This document shows, one piece after another, positions 43,183-51,168 of a stretch of 64,000 nucleotides of DNA (positions within the stretch are counted from its first letter, which is position 1; the number at the start of each line of letters is the position of its first letter). A program made the translations under genes and the position numbers. The notes under the pieces were generated by a model, which was given only the letters and a program-made list of their open reading frames with translations, was not told the origin of the DNA and did not search any database. The DNA is from Ignavibacteria bacterium UBA2360 (GTDB taxonomy: Bacteria > Bacteroidota > Ignavibacteria > Tepidaquicellales > OLB5), in assembly GCA_002344125.1 (NCBI GenBank), contig DDTQ01000010.1, forward strand, positions 62,001 to 126,000. The letters are read 5' to 3'.

Positions 43183-43827
43183 ATTAAGGAAAGAAAGATC
43201 AAAACACGCATCAATGAACAGATTCGTGTTCCCGAGGTAAGGGTTATTGATGAGAACGGCGATCAGGCCGGTGTAAAACCAACTCAGGAAGCCCTTAGGA
43301 TGGCAAGATCAAAAGATCTTGACCTGATTGAAGTTTCGCCAAACGCCAAACCGCCTGTTTGTAAAATAGGTGATTTTGGTAAATACAATTACGAAAAGCA
43401 GAAAAAGGAAAAAGAGCAGAAAAAGAGCAAAACTTCCACGCAGCTTAAGGAAATTCGCTTTCATCCGAATACTGATACTCATGATATGGATTTCAAGTGC
43501 CGCCACCTTGTGGAATTCCTTGTGCAGGGCCACAAAGTAAAGGCTACTATCATTTTCATAGGCAGAATGATGGTTCACCAGGATATCGGCAGAAAGCTTA
43601 TGGATGAGATACTCGAAAGACTGACAGTTGTGGGTAAAATTGAACAGCCTCCTAAAATGGAAGGCCGCTATTTGACCGTAATGCTTATCCCTGATAAGAA
43701 GAAGATAGATGATTATAAGAAGAACCTGGAAAAAGGCAAACCTTCTGAGAAAACAGAAGAAGCAAAGGTTGAGCCAAAAACTGAATCTAAACCGGAACCG
43801 GCAGCGGAAGTTCCGGCTGATAAGTAA
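43183..43827 (+). CDS. infC: Translation initiation factor IF-3, with AUU start codon
   Basis: A 214-residue IF-3 with both domains: the N-domain (RINEQIRVPEVRVIDENG, then GVKPTQEALRMAR) and the C-domain (HPNTDTHDMDFKCRHLVEFL, QDIGRKLMDEILERL). The first ATG in this frame (43300) would delete most of the N-domain. The only fitting start is ATT at 43183, placed 6 bp after AAGGAG (43171-43176), with an in-frame stop at 43162. AUU start is the known autoregulated state of infC in E. coli. A Lys/Glu/Pro-rich tail (about 180-214) is extra. Confidence 0.9.
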   Translation: MKERKIKTRINEQIRVPEVRVIDENGDQAGVKPTQEALRMARSKDLDLIEVSPNAKPPVCKIGDFGKYNYEKQKKEKEQKKSKTSTQLKEIRFHPNTDTHDMDFKCRHLVEFLVQGHKVKATIIFIGRMMVHQDIGRKLMDEILERLTVVGKIEQPPKMEGRYLTVMLIPDKKKIDDYKKNLEKGKPSEKTEEAKVEPKTESKPEPAAEVPADK

Positions 43828-43873
43828 AATATAAAAAAGAAAAATCAATAATTAACGAAAGTAAGGTATTAAA

Positions 43874-44068
43874 ATGCCAAAGATGAAATCAAACCGCGGT
43901 GCAGCAAAATCATTTAAGGTTACTGCTACCGGGAAGGTAAAAAGAAAACATTCTTTAAAGAGACACATACTTACAAAAAAATCAGCTAAAAGAATAAGAC
44001 AGCTCAGACACGATGCGCTTGTTTCAGAAGCTGATGCAAAACGCGTAAGAAGAATGCTTCTTGCCTAA
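43874..44068 (+). CDS. rpmI: Ribosomal protein L35
   Basis: A 64-residue basic protein with the L35 sequence MPKMKSNRGAAKSFKVTATG at the start and the TKKSAKRIRQLR, then VRRMLLA, end. It is in the standard place between infC and rplT. A GAAAGTAAGG site lies just upstream of the start. Confidence 0.97.
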   Translation: MPKMKSNRGAAKSFKVTATGKVKRKHSLKRHILTKKSAKRIRQLRHDALVSEADAKRVRRMLLA

Positions 44069-44112
44069 TAAACAAAAAATAAAAATTAATATAACACAGG
44101 AGATATAATAAT

Positions 44113-44460
44113 ATGCCTCGTTCAGTAAATGCAGTAGCTTCCAGAAAAAGACGCAAGAGAATGCTTGCCAAAGCGAAAGGCTACTGGGGCAGAAGAAGTA
44201 AAGTCACAACAGTCGCTAAACACAGCGTTGAAAAAGCAGGACAGCACGCTTATTCAGGCCGCAAACTTAAAAAGCGCGTTATGCGCAATATCTGGACAGT
44301 GAGAATTAACGCTGCCGCCAGGGATAATAACACTACATACTCAAAACTTATCGGCGCTCTTAATAAGAAGAATATCGATATCAACAGGAAAGTTCTCGCG
44401 CAGCTTGCATACGATAATCCGGCGGCATTCACAGAAGTTGTGAAGTTCGCTATGAGCTGA
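44113..44460 (+). CDS. rplT: Ribosomal protein L20
   Basis: A 115-residue basic protein with the L20 pattern MPRSVNAVASRKRRKRMLAK, GYWGRRSKVTTVAKHSVEKA, and WTVRINAAARDNNTTYSKLI. It binds 23S rRNA early in assembly of the large subunit. It follows rpmI by 44 bp, with CACAGGAG upstream. A hairpin region lies between it and pheS. Confidence 0.97.
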   Translation: MPRSVNAVASRKRRKRMLAKAKGYWGRRSKVTTVAKHSVEKAGQHAYSGRKLKKRVMRNIWTVRINAAARDNNTTYSKLIGALNKKNIDINRKVLAQLAYDNPAAFTEVVKFAMS

Positions 44461-44479
44461 TCCTGCATGGCAGGATATA

Positions 44480-44518
44480 ATTTTCAGCCACGGCTTTATT
44501 AGCCGTGGCGGTGAAAAT
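44480..44518 (+). promoter_or_regulatory. Long hairpin between rplT and pheS
   Basis: Arms ATTTTCA-GCCACGGCT / AGCCGTGGC-GGTGAAAAT make a 16-bp near-perfect stem. The inner CCACGGCT..AGCCGTGG part matches the repeat families of this genome. A smaller TCCTGC-AT-GGCAGGA hairpin precedes it (44461-44475). It may separate or attenuate transcription; there is no long T run. Confidence 0.5.
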
Positions 44519-44598
44519 GTTTTGACCGCGTAAAGCAACATTTGTCGCAGCAGTCCGTTTATAAAAAAATAGATCTGGAAAATAAGAGTTAACCCAAA

Positions 44599-45618
44599 AT
44601 GCTGTCTGATCTCAATGAAATTGAGCAGGAAATAAATTCATTTCCGGTGAATTCACCTGAAGAGCTTGAAAACTTCAGACTGAAATTCATTTCCCGCAAC
44701 GGTCTTCTAACAGGTCTGTTTGAAGAACTGAAGAACGTTAGCAGGGAAGAAAAACCCGTTGTTGGCAAGAAACTTAACGAAGTTAAAAAACTTGCTGAAA
44801 GTAAGTTCAATACCTTAAAAGCGCAGCTGGATGATACCGGCTCCAAAAAGGAAGATATCGATCTTACGCTGCCTGCCGCTTCATACAGTATCGGCAGAGA
44901 GCACCTCATTTCCCAAACCCTCGCAGAAATGGTTAAGATATTCCGCGAAATTGGATTCAAGGTAACAGATGGACCCGAGCTTGAAGAGGAATTTTATAAC
45001 TTCGACGCTTTGAACACTCCCGCTCACCACCCCGCAAGGGATATGCAGGATACATTCTACGTTCAGAGTACCACAGATAAAGATAAAAAACACGTGCTTC
45101 GCACTCATACATCGCCTGTGCAGATAAGAACCATGCTGCAAAATAAACCTCCTTTGAGGATCATCAGCCCGGGAAAGGTTTTCAGAAATGAAACCGTCAC
45201 CTATAAAAATTATTTTATGTTTCACCAGCTCGAAGGTCTTTACATAGATAAAAATGTAAGTATGAGAGATCTCAAAGGCGTTCTTGCCTACTTCTTCAAA
45301 AAATTCTACGGAGAAAACACAAAGATACGCTTTATACCGAGCTTTTTCCCCTTCACAGAACCATCAGGTCAGGTGGATATTTCATGCTTCATTTGCGGCG
45401 GCAAAGGCTGCAAAACATGCAAAGAAACAGGCTGGCTTGAAGTCGGCGGCTGCGGAATGGTGGACCCCAATGTATTCAGATCGGTTAACATAGACCCCGA
45501 AGAATATACAGGCTACGCCTTCGGCATGGGAATGGAAAGACTCACCATGATGAAATACGGCATCAAAGATATCCGCATACTTTATCAAAATGACGTGAGA
45601 TTTCTTGACCAGTTCTAA
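44599..45618 (+). CDS. pheS: Phenylalanyl-tRNA synthetase, alpha subunit
   Basis: A 339-residue class II synthetase alpha subunit. It has an N-terminal coiled coil (about 1-85), the motif 2 region FRNETVTYKNYFMFHQLEGL, the FIPSFFPFTEPSGQVDISCF stretch and motif 3 FGMGMERLTMMKYGI. It charges tRNA-Phe with the beta subunit, but pheT is not next to it: the gene is followed directly by plsY. It closes the thrS-infC-rpmI-rplT series. Confidence 0.95.
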   Translation: MLSDLNEIEQEINSFPVNSPEELENFRLKFISRNGLLTGLFEELKNVSREEKPVVGKKLNEVKKLAESKFNTLKAQLDDTGSKKEDIDLTLPAASYSIGREHLISQTLAEMVKIFREIGFKVTDGPELEEEFYNFDALNTPAHHPARDMQDTFYVQSTTDKDKKHVLRTHTSPVQIRTMLQNKPPLRIISPGKVFRNETVTYKNYFMFHQLEGLYIDKNVSMRDLKGVLAYFFKKFYGENTKIRFIPSFFPFTEPSGQVDISCFICGGKGCKTCKETGWLEVGGCGMVDPNVFRSVNIDPEEYTGYAFGMGMERLTMMKYGIKDIRILYQNDVRFLDQF

Positions 45619-46245
45619 ATGGCAGAGCTATTCACCATAAATAATTTCGTTATTTTTGTTCTTTGTTATTTGATAGGATCATTCCCCACAGCATATATAC
45701 TTGTTAAACTCAGGTCCAACAAAGATCTGACCAAAGAAGGCTCGGGAAATGTAGGTACACTGAATTCATTCACTGTATCTAAATCCAAAGCAATTGGCAT
45801 AACAGTACTTCTGATAGATATCCTGAAAGGGGCTCTGCCCGTTTATTTCATGATGTTTATCATGCCGCATCCATACCAGTCAGTTTTGCTTGGCGCATGC
45901 GCCTTGATCCTGGGGCATAACTATCCCGTTTGGCTCAGATTCAAAGGCGGCAGGGGACTCGCCACCGGCGCGGGTATTTTTCTCGTGGTAAATTACTACA
46001 TATTCATCGGATGGTGTGTTGTATGGCTTTTGGTGTTCATTCTGAAAAGAAAAGTGCTGATAGCAAATACCGCGGCGACTTTTTCGCTTCCTGTGTATGT
46101 GCTGTTGATAAATTTTTTCAGCTTTATGCTTGTAAACAGCCAGGCTGCGGGATTTTCTCTGAACTATTTTAACGTTTATTCAATTATAATAACAGCAATC
46201 ATCCTTTCAAGGCACACTGAAGTTTTTAAAAAAGAAAATAAATAA
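45619..46245 (+). CDS. plsY: Acyl-phosphate glycerol-3-phosphate acyltransferase
   Basis: A 208-residue integral membrane enzyme with five helices and the three PlsY motifs: GSFPTAYILVKLRSNKDL and GSGNVGT, GHNYPVWLRFKGGRGLATG, and the late STRHTEVFKKE-like end. It acylates glycerol-3-phosphate at position 1 using acyl-phosphate in phospholipid synthesis. It starts directly after the pheS stop, so the two are cotranscribed. Confidence 0.9.
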   Translation: MAELFTINNFVIFVLCYLIGSFPTAYILVKLRSNKDLTKEGSGNVGTLNSFTVSKSKAIGITVLLIDILKGALPVYFMMFIMPHPYQSVLLGACALILGHNYPVWLRFKGGRGLATGAGIFLVVNYYIFIGWCVVWLLVFILKRKVLIANTAATFSLPVYVLLINFFSFMLVNSQAAGFSLNYFNVYSIIITAIILSRHTEVFKKENK

Positions 46246-46268
46246 TTCATTAATATAAAACATTAATT

Positions 46269-47159
46269 ATGTTTCCAAATTTAAAGAACCCGGTTTTTAC
46301 AGATGTTGATGACCTGAATGAAATGGCAAGACAGATAAGAAGAGATATTATCAACATGCTTCTTATTTCCAAGTCAGGACATTCCGGCGGACCGCTCGGG
46401 CTGGCGGATATTTTTGCAGCTTTATACTTCAATAAGTTAAATTTGCTGCCCGAAGATCCGTATAACCAAGAAAGAGATTATGTTTTCCTCTCTATCGGAC
46501 ACGTTGCGCCTGTATGGTATGCTACGCTTTCAAGGCGCGGATTTTTCCCGATTGATGAATTGAAAACGCTCCGCAAAGTTAACGGCAGGCTGCAGGGACA
46601 CCCTGCGCCGCTTAAAACACACGGAGTTCCGGGTGTAGAAATTGCCTCCGGTGCATTGGGCCAGGGACTCTCCATTGCGGTCGGCGCGGCGTTAGGACTG
46701 AAACTTTCTGGTAAACCTAATCACGTTTATTGCATCTGCGGCGATGGTGAGCTTGGCGAAGGTCAGATATGGGAAGCCGCAATGACCGCTGATCACCACA
46801 AGACCGATAACCTCACGGTTATTGTTGACCGCAACCACTGCCAGATAGATAACCGCACCGAAAATGTGCTGAAACTTGAACCGCTGGCAGATAAATGGAA
46901 AGCTTTTGGATTTGAAGTGTTCGAAATTGACGGGCATAACATGAAAGAAGTGCTTGATACCATTGATGCTGTAAAAAAAGTTAAAGGCAAGCCTTCCTGC
47001 ATTATTGCTTATACCAAAATGGGCAGGGGAGTTTCATTCATGGAAGATAATTACAAATGGCACGGAGTGCCGCCAAATGATGAGCAGGGCAAAATTGCTC
47101 TGGGCGAATTGCCTTCTACAAAGTTCGGTGATTTTGTAGATTACTATAACGGAAAATAA
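46269..47159 (+). CDS. Transketolase, N-terminal subunit
   Basis: A 296-residue N-terminal half of transketolase, the part that binds thiamine diphosphate. It has KSGHSGGPLGLADIFAALYF, GRLQGHPAPLKTHGVPGVEI, ASGALGQGLSIAVGAALGLK and the ThDP motif GDGELGEGQIWEAAMTA. It works in the pentose phosphate pathway as a complex with the C-terminal subunit encoded at 47655. The split form is usual in some bacteria and archaea; here a lipoprotein gene is inserted between the two halves. Confidence 0.93.
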   Translation: MFPNLKNPVFTDVDDLNEMARQIRRDIINMLLISKSGHSGGPLGLADIFAALYFNKLNLLPEDPYNQERDYVFLSIGHVAPVWYATLSRRGFFPIDELKTLRKVNGRLQGHPAPLKTHGVPGVEIASGALGQGLSIAVGAALGLKLSGKPNHVYCICGDGELGEGQIWEAAMTADHHKTDNLTVIVDRNHCQIDNRTENVLKLEPLADKWKAFGFEVFEIDGHNMKEVLDTIDAVKKVKGKPSCIIAYTKMGRGVSFMEDNYKWHGVPPNDEQGKIALGELPSTKFGDFVDYYNGK

Positions 47160-47168
47160 TAAAATAAC

Positions 47169-47645
47169 ATGAAAAATCTCTTTGTTATCTTAGCTATGGT
47201 TCTTTTAACAGCAGTTTACCCGGGCTGCTCTAATTCAGGCAGCGATGACTCGAAGGTTCCTTCTGAAATTGTCCTGGATGGCATGTATTCTGCAATAGAA
47301 GAAAAACGCGAAGTGCTGATCACCAATAACGAGCAGTTCCAGAGCTTAATGAATGAAATTTACAGGAATATGGACCAGATGCCGAGATTCCCCGTTGTTG
47401 ATTTTACTAAGAACAGTGTCGTGGCAGTCTTTATAGGTGAAAGACCAAACGGCGGGTACATGGTATCAATTGATAGCATAACCGAAGGCTCAAGATATGT
47501 TAATGTGAACGTGGTTGAAACCACACCGGGTCCAAATTGCATGACAACACAGGCGATCACAAGACCGTTCGCAATTGTAAAGATACCCAAAACTGATAAT
47601 AAACCTGTTTTTAAAACCAAACAAATTGTTAAAGACTGTCAATAA
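47169..47645 (+). CDS. PrcB-like lipoprotein
   Basis: A 158-residue protein with a lipoprotein signal (about 1-19, lipobox YPGC) and a C-terminal PrcB-like domain (about 60-150): VVDFTKNSVVAVFIGERPNG, SIDSITEGSRYVNVNVVETT and TTQAITRPFAIVKIPKTD. PrcB is named for a subunit of a spirochaete protease complex; the stand-alone domain is common and of unclear function. It lies 9 bp after one transketolase subunit gene and 9 bp before the other, in the same direction. Confidence 0.72.
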   Translation: MKNLFVILAMVLLTAVYPGCSNSGSDDSKVPSEIVLDGMYSAIEEKREVLITNNEQFQSLMNEIYRNMDQMPRFPVVDFTKNSVVAVFIGERPNGGYMVSIDSITEGSRYVNVNVVETTPGPNCMTTQAITRPFAIVKIPKTDNKPVFKTKQIVKDCQ

Positions 47646-47654
47646 AGAAAGAAT

Positions 47655-48650
47655 ATGAACTATATAAACAAGTTTGAGAATTATTTAATTGAAGATCTGG
47701 ATCTTAATAATCCTGAATTGAAAGAAACCCGCCGCGGTTTTGGTGATGCGCTTGTTGATCTTGGTAAATCTAACCCCGATGTTGTTGTGCTGGGAGGCGA
47801 TGTAAGCGGCTCAGTAAGGACAGATATGTTCCGTGACGCTTACCCCGATAGGTTCTTTTCTGTGGGTATTGCTGAACAGGATATGATGGGTACAGCTGCG
47901 GGACTCGCCCTGGTTGGTAAAATTCCGTTCGCATCGACCTACGGTGAATTTGCAACAGGCAGACCCTTCGACCAGATAAGACAATCAATCGCATATAGCG
48001 AAATGAATGTTAAGATATGCGCTTCGCACTGCGGATTCACAGTCGGACCCGATGGTGCTACGCACCAGTCACTCGAAGATGTTGGCATAATGAGAATATT
48101 ACCGCACATGACTGTTGTTACTCCCGTAGATTACAACCAAACCTACCGGGCAATTATAGAGTGTACAAAATCAGAGCATCCGTTTTATATAAGGTTTTAC
48201 AGGGATAATTCACCCAACTACACCAATCCTCATGCACCGTTCAAATTCGGCAAAGCCGATACATTGTTTGAAGGCAGCGATTGTACAATAATCGCAAGCG
48301 GACTCATGGTTTGGGAAAGCATGATGGCATTAGAGGCTTTAGCCGGGGAAAAAATTTCATGCAGACTCATAAATATGCATACAATTAAACCAATTGACCG
48401 TGAAGCAATTGTAAAAGCTGCAAAAGATACAGGCTGCATTGTTACCTGCGAGGATCACCAGAAAATTGGCGGACTCGGCGGCGCCGTTGCTGAAGTGCTT
48501 GCGCAGGAATATCCGGCGCCTGTTGAATTCATAGGCGCAAGTGATACCTTTGGCGAGTCAGGCAAAGCAGCTGAACTCTACGAAAAATACGGTATTGCAA
48601 GCCGCTTTATTGTAGAAGCGGTTAAAAGAGCTATAAAAAGAAAAAAATAA
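47655..48650 (+). CDS. Transketolase, C-terminal subunit
   Basis: A 331-residue C-terminal half of transketolase. It has TRRGFGDALVDLGKSNPDVV, FFSVGIAEQDMMGTAAGLAL with the catalytic Glu of the E-Q-D motif, ICASHCGFTVGPDGATHQSL and the C-terminal domain. With the subunit at 46269 it makes the complete enzyme. It has normal length. It is the last gene of this group; a repeat region follows. Confidence 0.93.
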   Translation: MNYINKFENYLIEDLDLNNPELKETRRGFGDALVDLGKSNPDVVVLGGDVSGSVRTDMFRDAYPDRFFSVGIAEQDMMGTAAGLALVGKIPFASTYGEFATGRPFDQIRQSIAYSEMNVKICASHCGFTVGPDGATHQSLEDVGIMRILPHMTVVTPVDYNQTYRAIIECTKSEHPFYIRFYRDNSPNYTNPHAPFKFGKADTLFEGSDCTIIASGLMVWESMMALEALAGEKISCRLINMHTIKPIDREAIVKAAKDTGCIVTCEDHQKIGGLGGAVAEVLAQEYPAPVEFIGASDTFGESGKAAELYEKYGIASRFIVEAVKRAIKRKK

Positions 48651-48665
48651 TTAATCGGTTTTTCT

Positions 48666-48746
48666 AAAACCGTTTAAGATGCTATAACTGTATATTTTAT
48701 ATTACAGGAAAATTTGAAAGAATTTTTATGGCTCTTAAACGGTTTT
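48666..48746. repeat. Inverted repeat AAAACCGTTTAAG
   Basis: AAAACCGTTTAAG (48666-48678) and CTTAAACGGTTTT (48734-48746) are perfect inverted repeats, separated by 55 bp. The first arm is also part of a small hairpin CGGTTTT-TC-TAAAACCG. It lies after the transketolase group and could form a large stem. Confidence 0.5.
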
Positions 48747-48768
48747 ACTGTTTAAAGCGACTCTTTTT

Positions 48769-48794
48769 GTCATTCCTGCGAAGACAGGAATCTT
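48769..48794. repeat. GTCATTCCTGCGAAGACAGG-type repeat
   Basis: One base differs from the copy at 14694-14719 (GAAGACAGG against GAAGGCAGG). Confidence 0.75.
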
Positions 48795-48894
48795 TAAAGC
48801 ACGAGAATCAATACTGTAGTATATAACATTTTTTAACTGTCATATAAAATTATTTAAATTAAAACTTAATTTATAGTTTCTTAACTTCATTATT

Positions 48895-50052
48895 ATGAAC
48901 AGATCTAAATTCCTGATTTTCTCTCTGGCATTCATTGCCGTTTTAGCTTCCGGATTCATTTTCGGACATTTCATATTCAAAAACAGTGAAGCTACCGAGC
49001 TTAAGCCCGAAAATATCAGCAGGGAACGTATCTCACAAGATATCACTGATTCCCGCGAAAATGCTATCACACGCACTGTCAGCGAGGTTTCAAAAGCTGT
49101 GGTTGGTATAAGCGTCACTGAAGTCCGTGAATACCGCGACCCGTTCGGCGATGACCCGTTTTTCAGGCAATTCTTCGGGGACCGTTCCTACAAACAGGAA
49201 GTTCAGGGACTCGGCTCCGGCTTCCTCATTTCTGATGACGGCTATATTATTACTAATGATCACGTCGTCGGGAACGCCACAAAAGTCGTGGTATCTATGA
49301 CAAACGGTGAGCACCTTGATGCTGAGATAGTGGGCAAGGATTCCTACAGCGATATTGCCGTACTTAAAGTTAACAAAACAGGTTTACCCTATATTAAGCT
49401 GGGCAACAGCGATGATGTAATTATTGGGGAGTGGGTTGTTGCATTCGGAAATCCGTTTGGATTGTTCGAAGTGAATCAGAAGCCAACGGTTACCGTTGGC
49501 GTTGTGAGCGCAATGGGTATGAAGCTTAACTCAGGGCAGAACAGGTTCTACCGCAATATGATACAGACCGATGCGCCTATCAATTCCGGTAACAGCGGGG
49601 GACCGCTGGTAAACAGCATAGGCGAAGTTATCGGAATGAATACGCTCATTTACACCGGTAACTCAATGGCCGGAGGAAACATCGGCCTTGGTTTCGCTAT
49701 ACCTATGAACAAAGTTAAAATGATTGTTGACCGCATAAAAAAGGATGGCAAGATAGAACGTAACTACGATATCGGGCTAAGGCTGCAGACAGTTGATAAG
49801 AACATTGCGCAGTATTTCAAGCTCAACAATGTTCAGGGTGCTATAGTTGTGAATATTGAGCAGGGCAGTATGGCTGCCAAAGAAGGCATTCTGCCTGAGG
49901 ATATTATTCTTTCAGTGAACGGAGAGAAGATAGGCAGCGATGCTGATTTCTGGGGTATCGTACTTGATATGAATATCGGCGAGAAAATTAAACTAAAGAT
50001 CCTCCGCAAAGGCGATGAGATCGAAAAAGAATTCGAACTGAAAGTAAAGTAA
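48895..50052 (+). CDS. Do/HtrA-family serine protease
   Basis: A 385-residue periplasmic protease with an N-terminal signal anchor (about 7-28) and the catalytic triad H123 (TNDHVVG), D153 (DSYSDIAVLK) and S234 (NSGNSGGPLV). One PDZ domain follows (about 280-385: YDIGLRLQTVDKNIAQYF, then GSMAAKEGILPEDIILSVNG). It degrades or refolds misfolded envelope proteins. It has one PDZ, as DegS-type and short DegP-type enzymes do, so the exact subtype is open. Confidence 0.9.
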   Translation: MNRSKFLIFSLAFIAVLASGFIFGHFIFKNSEATELKPENISRERISQDITDSRENAITRTVSEVSKAVVGISVTEVREYRDPFGDDPFFRQFFGDRSYKQEVQGLGSGFLISDDGYIITNDHVVGNATKVVVSMTNGEHLDAEIVGKDSYSDIAVLKVNKTGLPYIKLGNSDDVIIGEWVVAFGNPFGLFEVNQKPTVTVGVVSAMGMKLNSGQNRFYRNMIQTDAPINSGNSGGPLVNSIGEVIGMNTLIYTGNSMAGGNIGLGFAIPMNKVKMIVDRIKKDGKIERNYDIGLRLQTVDKNIAQYFKLNNVQGAIVVNIEQGSMAAKEGILPEDIILSVNGEKIGSDADFWGIVLDMNIGEKIKLKILRKGDEIEKEFELKVK

Positions 50053-50086
50053 CTTGCTTTTAATCAAAGCATCCGTTCATCAAAAA

Positions 50087-50150
50087 CTCCCCTCCTTCCT
50101 CAAGGAGGGGAAGAGATAAATTTCCGGCAGGAAATTTATCGAGGGGTGGT
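50087..50150. repeat. CTCCCCTCC...GAGGGG repeat with inserted palindrome
   Basis: The outer CTCCCCTCC..GGAGGGG hairpin is followed by GATAAATTTCC-GGCA-GGAAATTTATC (50115-50140), an 11-bp perfect stem inserted before GAGGGGTGG. The AT-rich insert resembles in plan the first hairpin of the 63-bp element (GAAAATTAT..ATAATTTTC). Confidence 0.65.
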
Positions 50151-50355
50151 TTCAGCCTCACCAAATCCAAGTCAAACGAGGATGTTAGGCATAGCTTGTC
50201 TGACCATATCTTTTGTAGGCGTAGTGGCTTGCCCGACGCCTTTTTATCTTCTGAAAACTATGCGAAGACAATACTACTATCTATATTTTCTGTAGTCGAA
50301 GCCTTTTTTTACTCCTATGGAGCAGGCTTCGTTACTAATCTATCCCAACGCCCAT

Positions 50356-50388
50356 AAAAAAAGGCAGGTTAGTTAACCTGCCTTTTTT
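50356..50388. terminator. Bidirectional terminator
   Basis: Stem AAAAAGGCAGGTTA / TAACCTGCCTTTTT on both sides of a very short loop, 50 bp beyond the stop of the minus-strand T9SS gene. A and T runs allow it to act in both directions. Confidence 0.85.
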
Positions 50389-50390
50389 AG

Positions 50391-50414
50391 CTTCCCAAAC
50401 CGGAGTTTGGGAAG
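50391..50414. repeat. CTTCCCAAAC/GTTTGGGAAG palindrome
   Basis: 10-bp stem with loop CGGA. It is the same family as CATTCCCAAAC..GTTTGGGAATG found twice after nnrDE (59246 and 59434). Confidence 0.7.
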
Positions 50415-50439
50415 CAGATAAATAATCTCAAACATGTTG

Positions 50440-51168
50440 CTACTTCGTCAATATCATCTTCTTAACTTCTGAATATCTTTCAGTTTCAAGCTTGTAAAAA
50501 TATATACCGCTTGTCAGATTCGCATACTTGGAAGCGTCAAATGTAACCGTATAAGTACCTTTTTGCTGATTTGCGTCAACAAGCGTTGCAATTTCCTTGC
50601 CAATCAGATCAAACACTTTCAGCTTAACGTAAGATGCGTCAAACAATTCATACGAAATATTTGTTGTTGGGTTAAACGGATTTGGTGTGTTCTGCTCAAC
50701 CTTAAAATTCTTAATCCCGGTAATACCTATCTTAAGCTCATCAGCTTCAAATACTACCTGGCCGTTGGATGCGAATCCTTTTAACTTATAAAAATAAACT
50801 CCGTCTCGTTCGGGTTCATCTTCATAATCATACATATATACAACGCCACCATCATTGTTGGCCGCCTTTTCAAAGTAATCATCCTTCGAAATCCTGTCAT
50901 CGCTTACTTTTTTGTAATCTTTCTTCTTGGGGTCAAGTCTGTACACTTCAAAGTATGAAATGCTCTTGGGATTGAGTACCCGCCAGTTAACATAAACAGT
51001 CTTGTCTTTAATCTTAGCGGAAAATACCGTAAGCGCGTCTGCGGAATCAGTTACTTCCGATGTTGTTTCATCACCTTCAGGCAATAAAATGTTGTTATCT
51101 CCTGTGAGTGTTTTTGTGCCGGTGAAAAATATTATTAAGAGAGCTGCAATCAGTAAGTTTTTACTCAT
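50440..51168 (-). CDS. Secreted protein with T9SS type A sorting domain
   Basis: A 242-residue protein with a signal peptide (about 1-22, LIAALLIIFFTGTKTL), an acidic/Thr linker, a fibronectin-like domain (about 45-150, AKIKDKTVYVNWRVLNPKSI, then YFEVYRLDPKKKDY) and the sorting domain (about 160-242: QNTPNPFNPTTNISYELF, VFDLIGKEIATL, SGIYFYKLE). Its start overlaps the nuoI stop by 4 bp (ATGA), so translation is coupled to a cytoplasmic respiratory subunit, which is odd. Confidence 0.85.
   Translation of the reverse strand: MSKNLLIAALLIIFFTGTKTLTGDNNILLPEGDETTSEVTDSADALTVFSAKIKDKTVYVNWRVLNPKSISYFEVYRLDPKKKDYKKVSDDRISKDDYFEKAANNDGGVVYMYDYEDEPERDGVYFYKLKGFASNGQVVFEADELKIGITGIKNFKVEQNTPNPFNPTTNISYELFDASYVKLKVFDLIGKEIATLVDANQQKGTYTVTFDASKYANLTSGIYFYKLETERYSEVKKMILTK

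Larger units (their letters stand above)
50053..50439. other. Repeat-rich gap with terminator between htrA-like gene and T9SS protein
   Basis: No gene is supported. It holds a CTCCCCTCC palindrome with an inserted GATAAATTTCC hairpin (50087-50150), a GGCGT..ACGCC stem followed by five T residues (about 50218-50246), a CGAAGCC..GGCTTCG pair (about 50297-50330), a terminator (50356-50388) and a CTTCCCAAAC palindrome (50391-50414). Confidence 0.65.
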
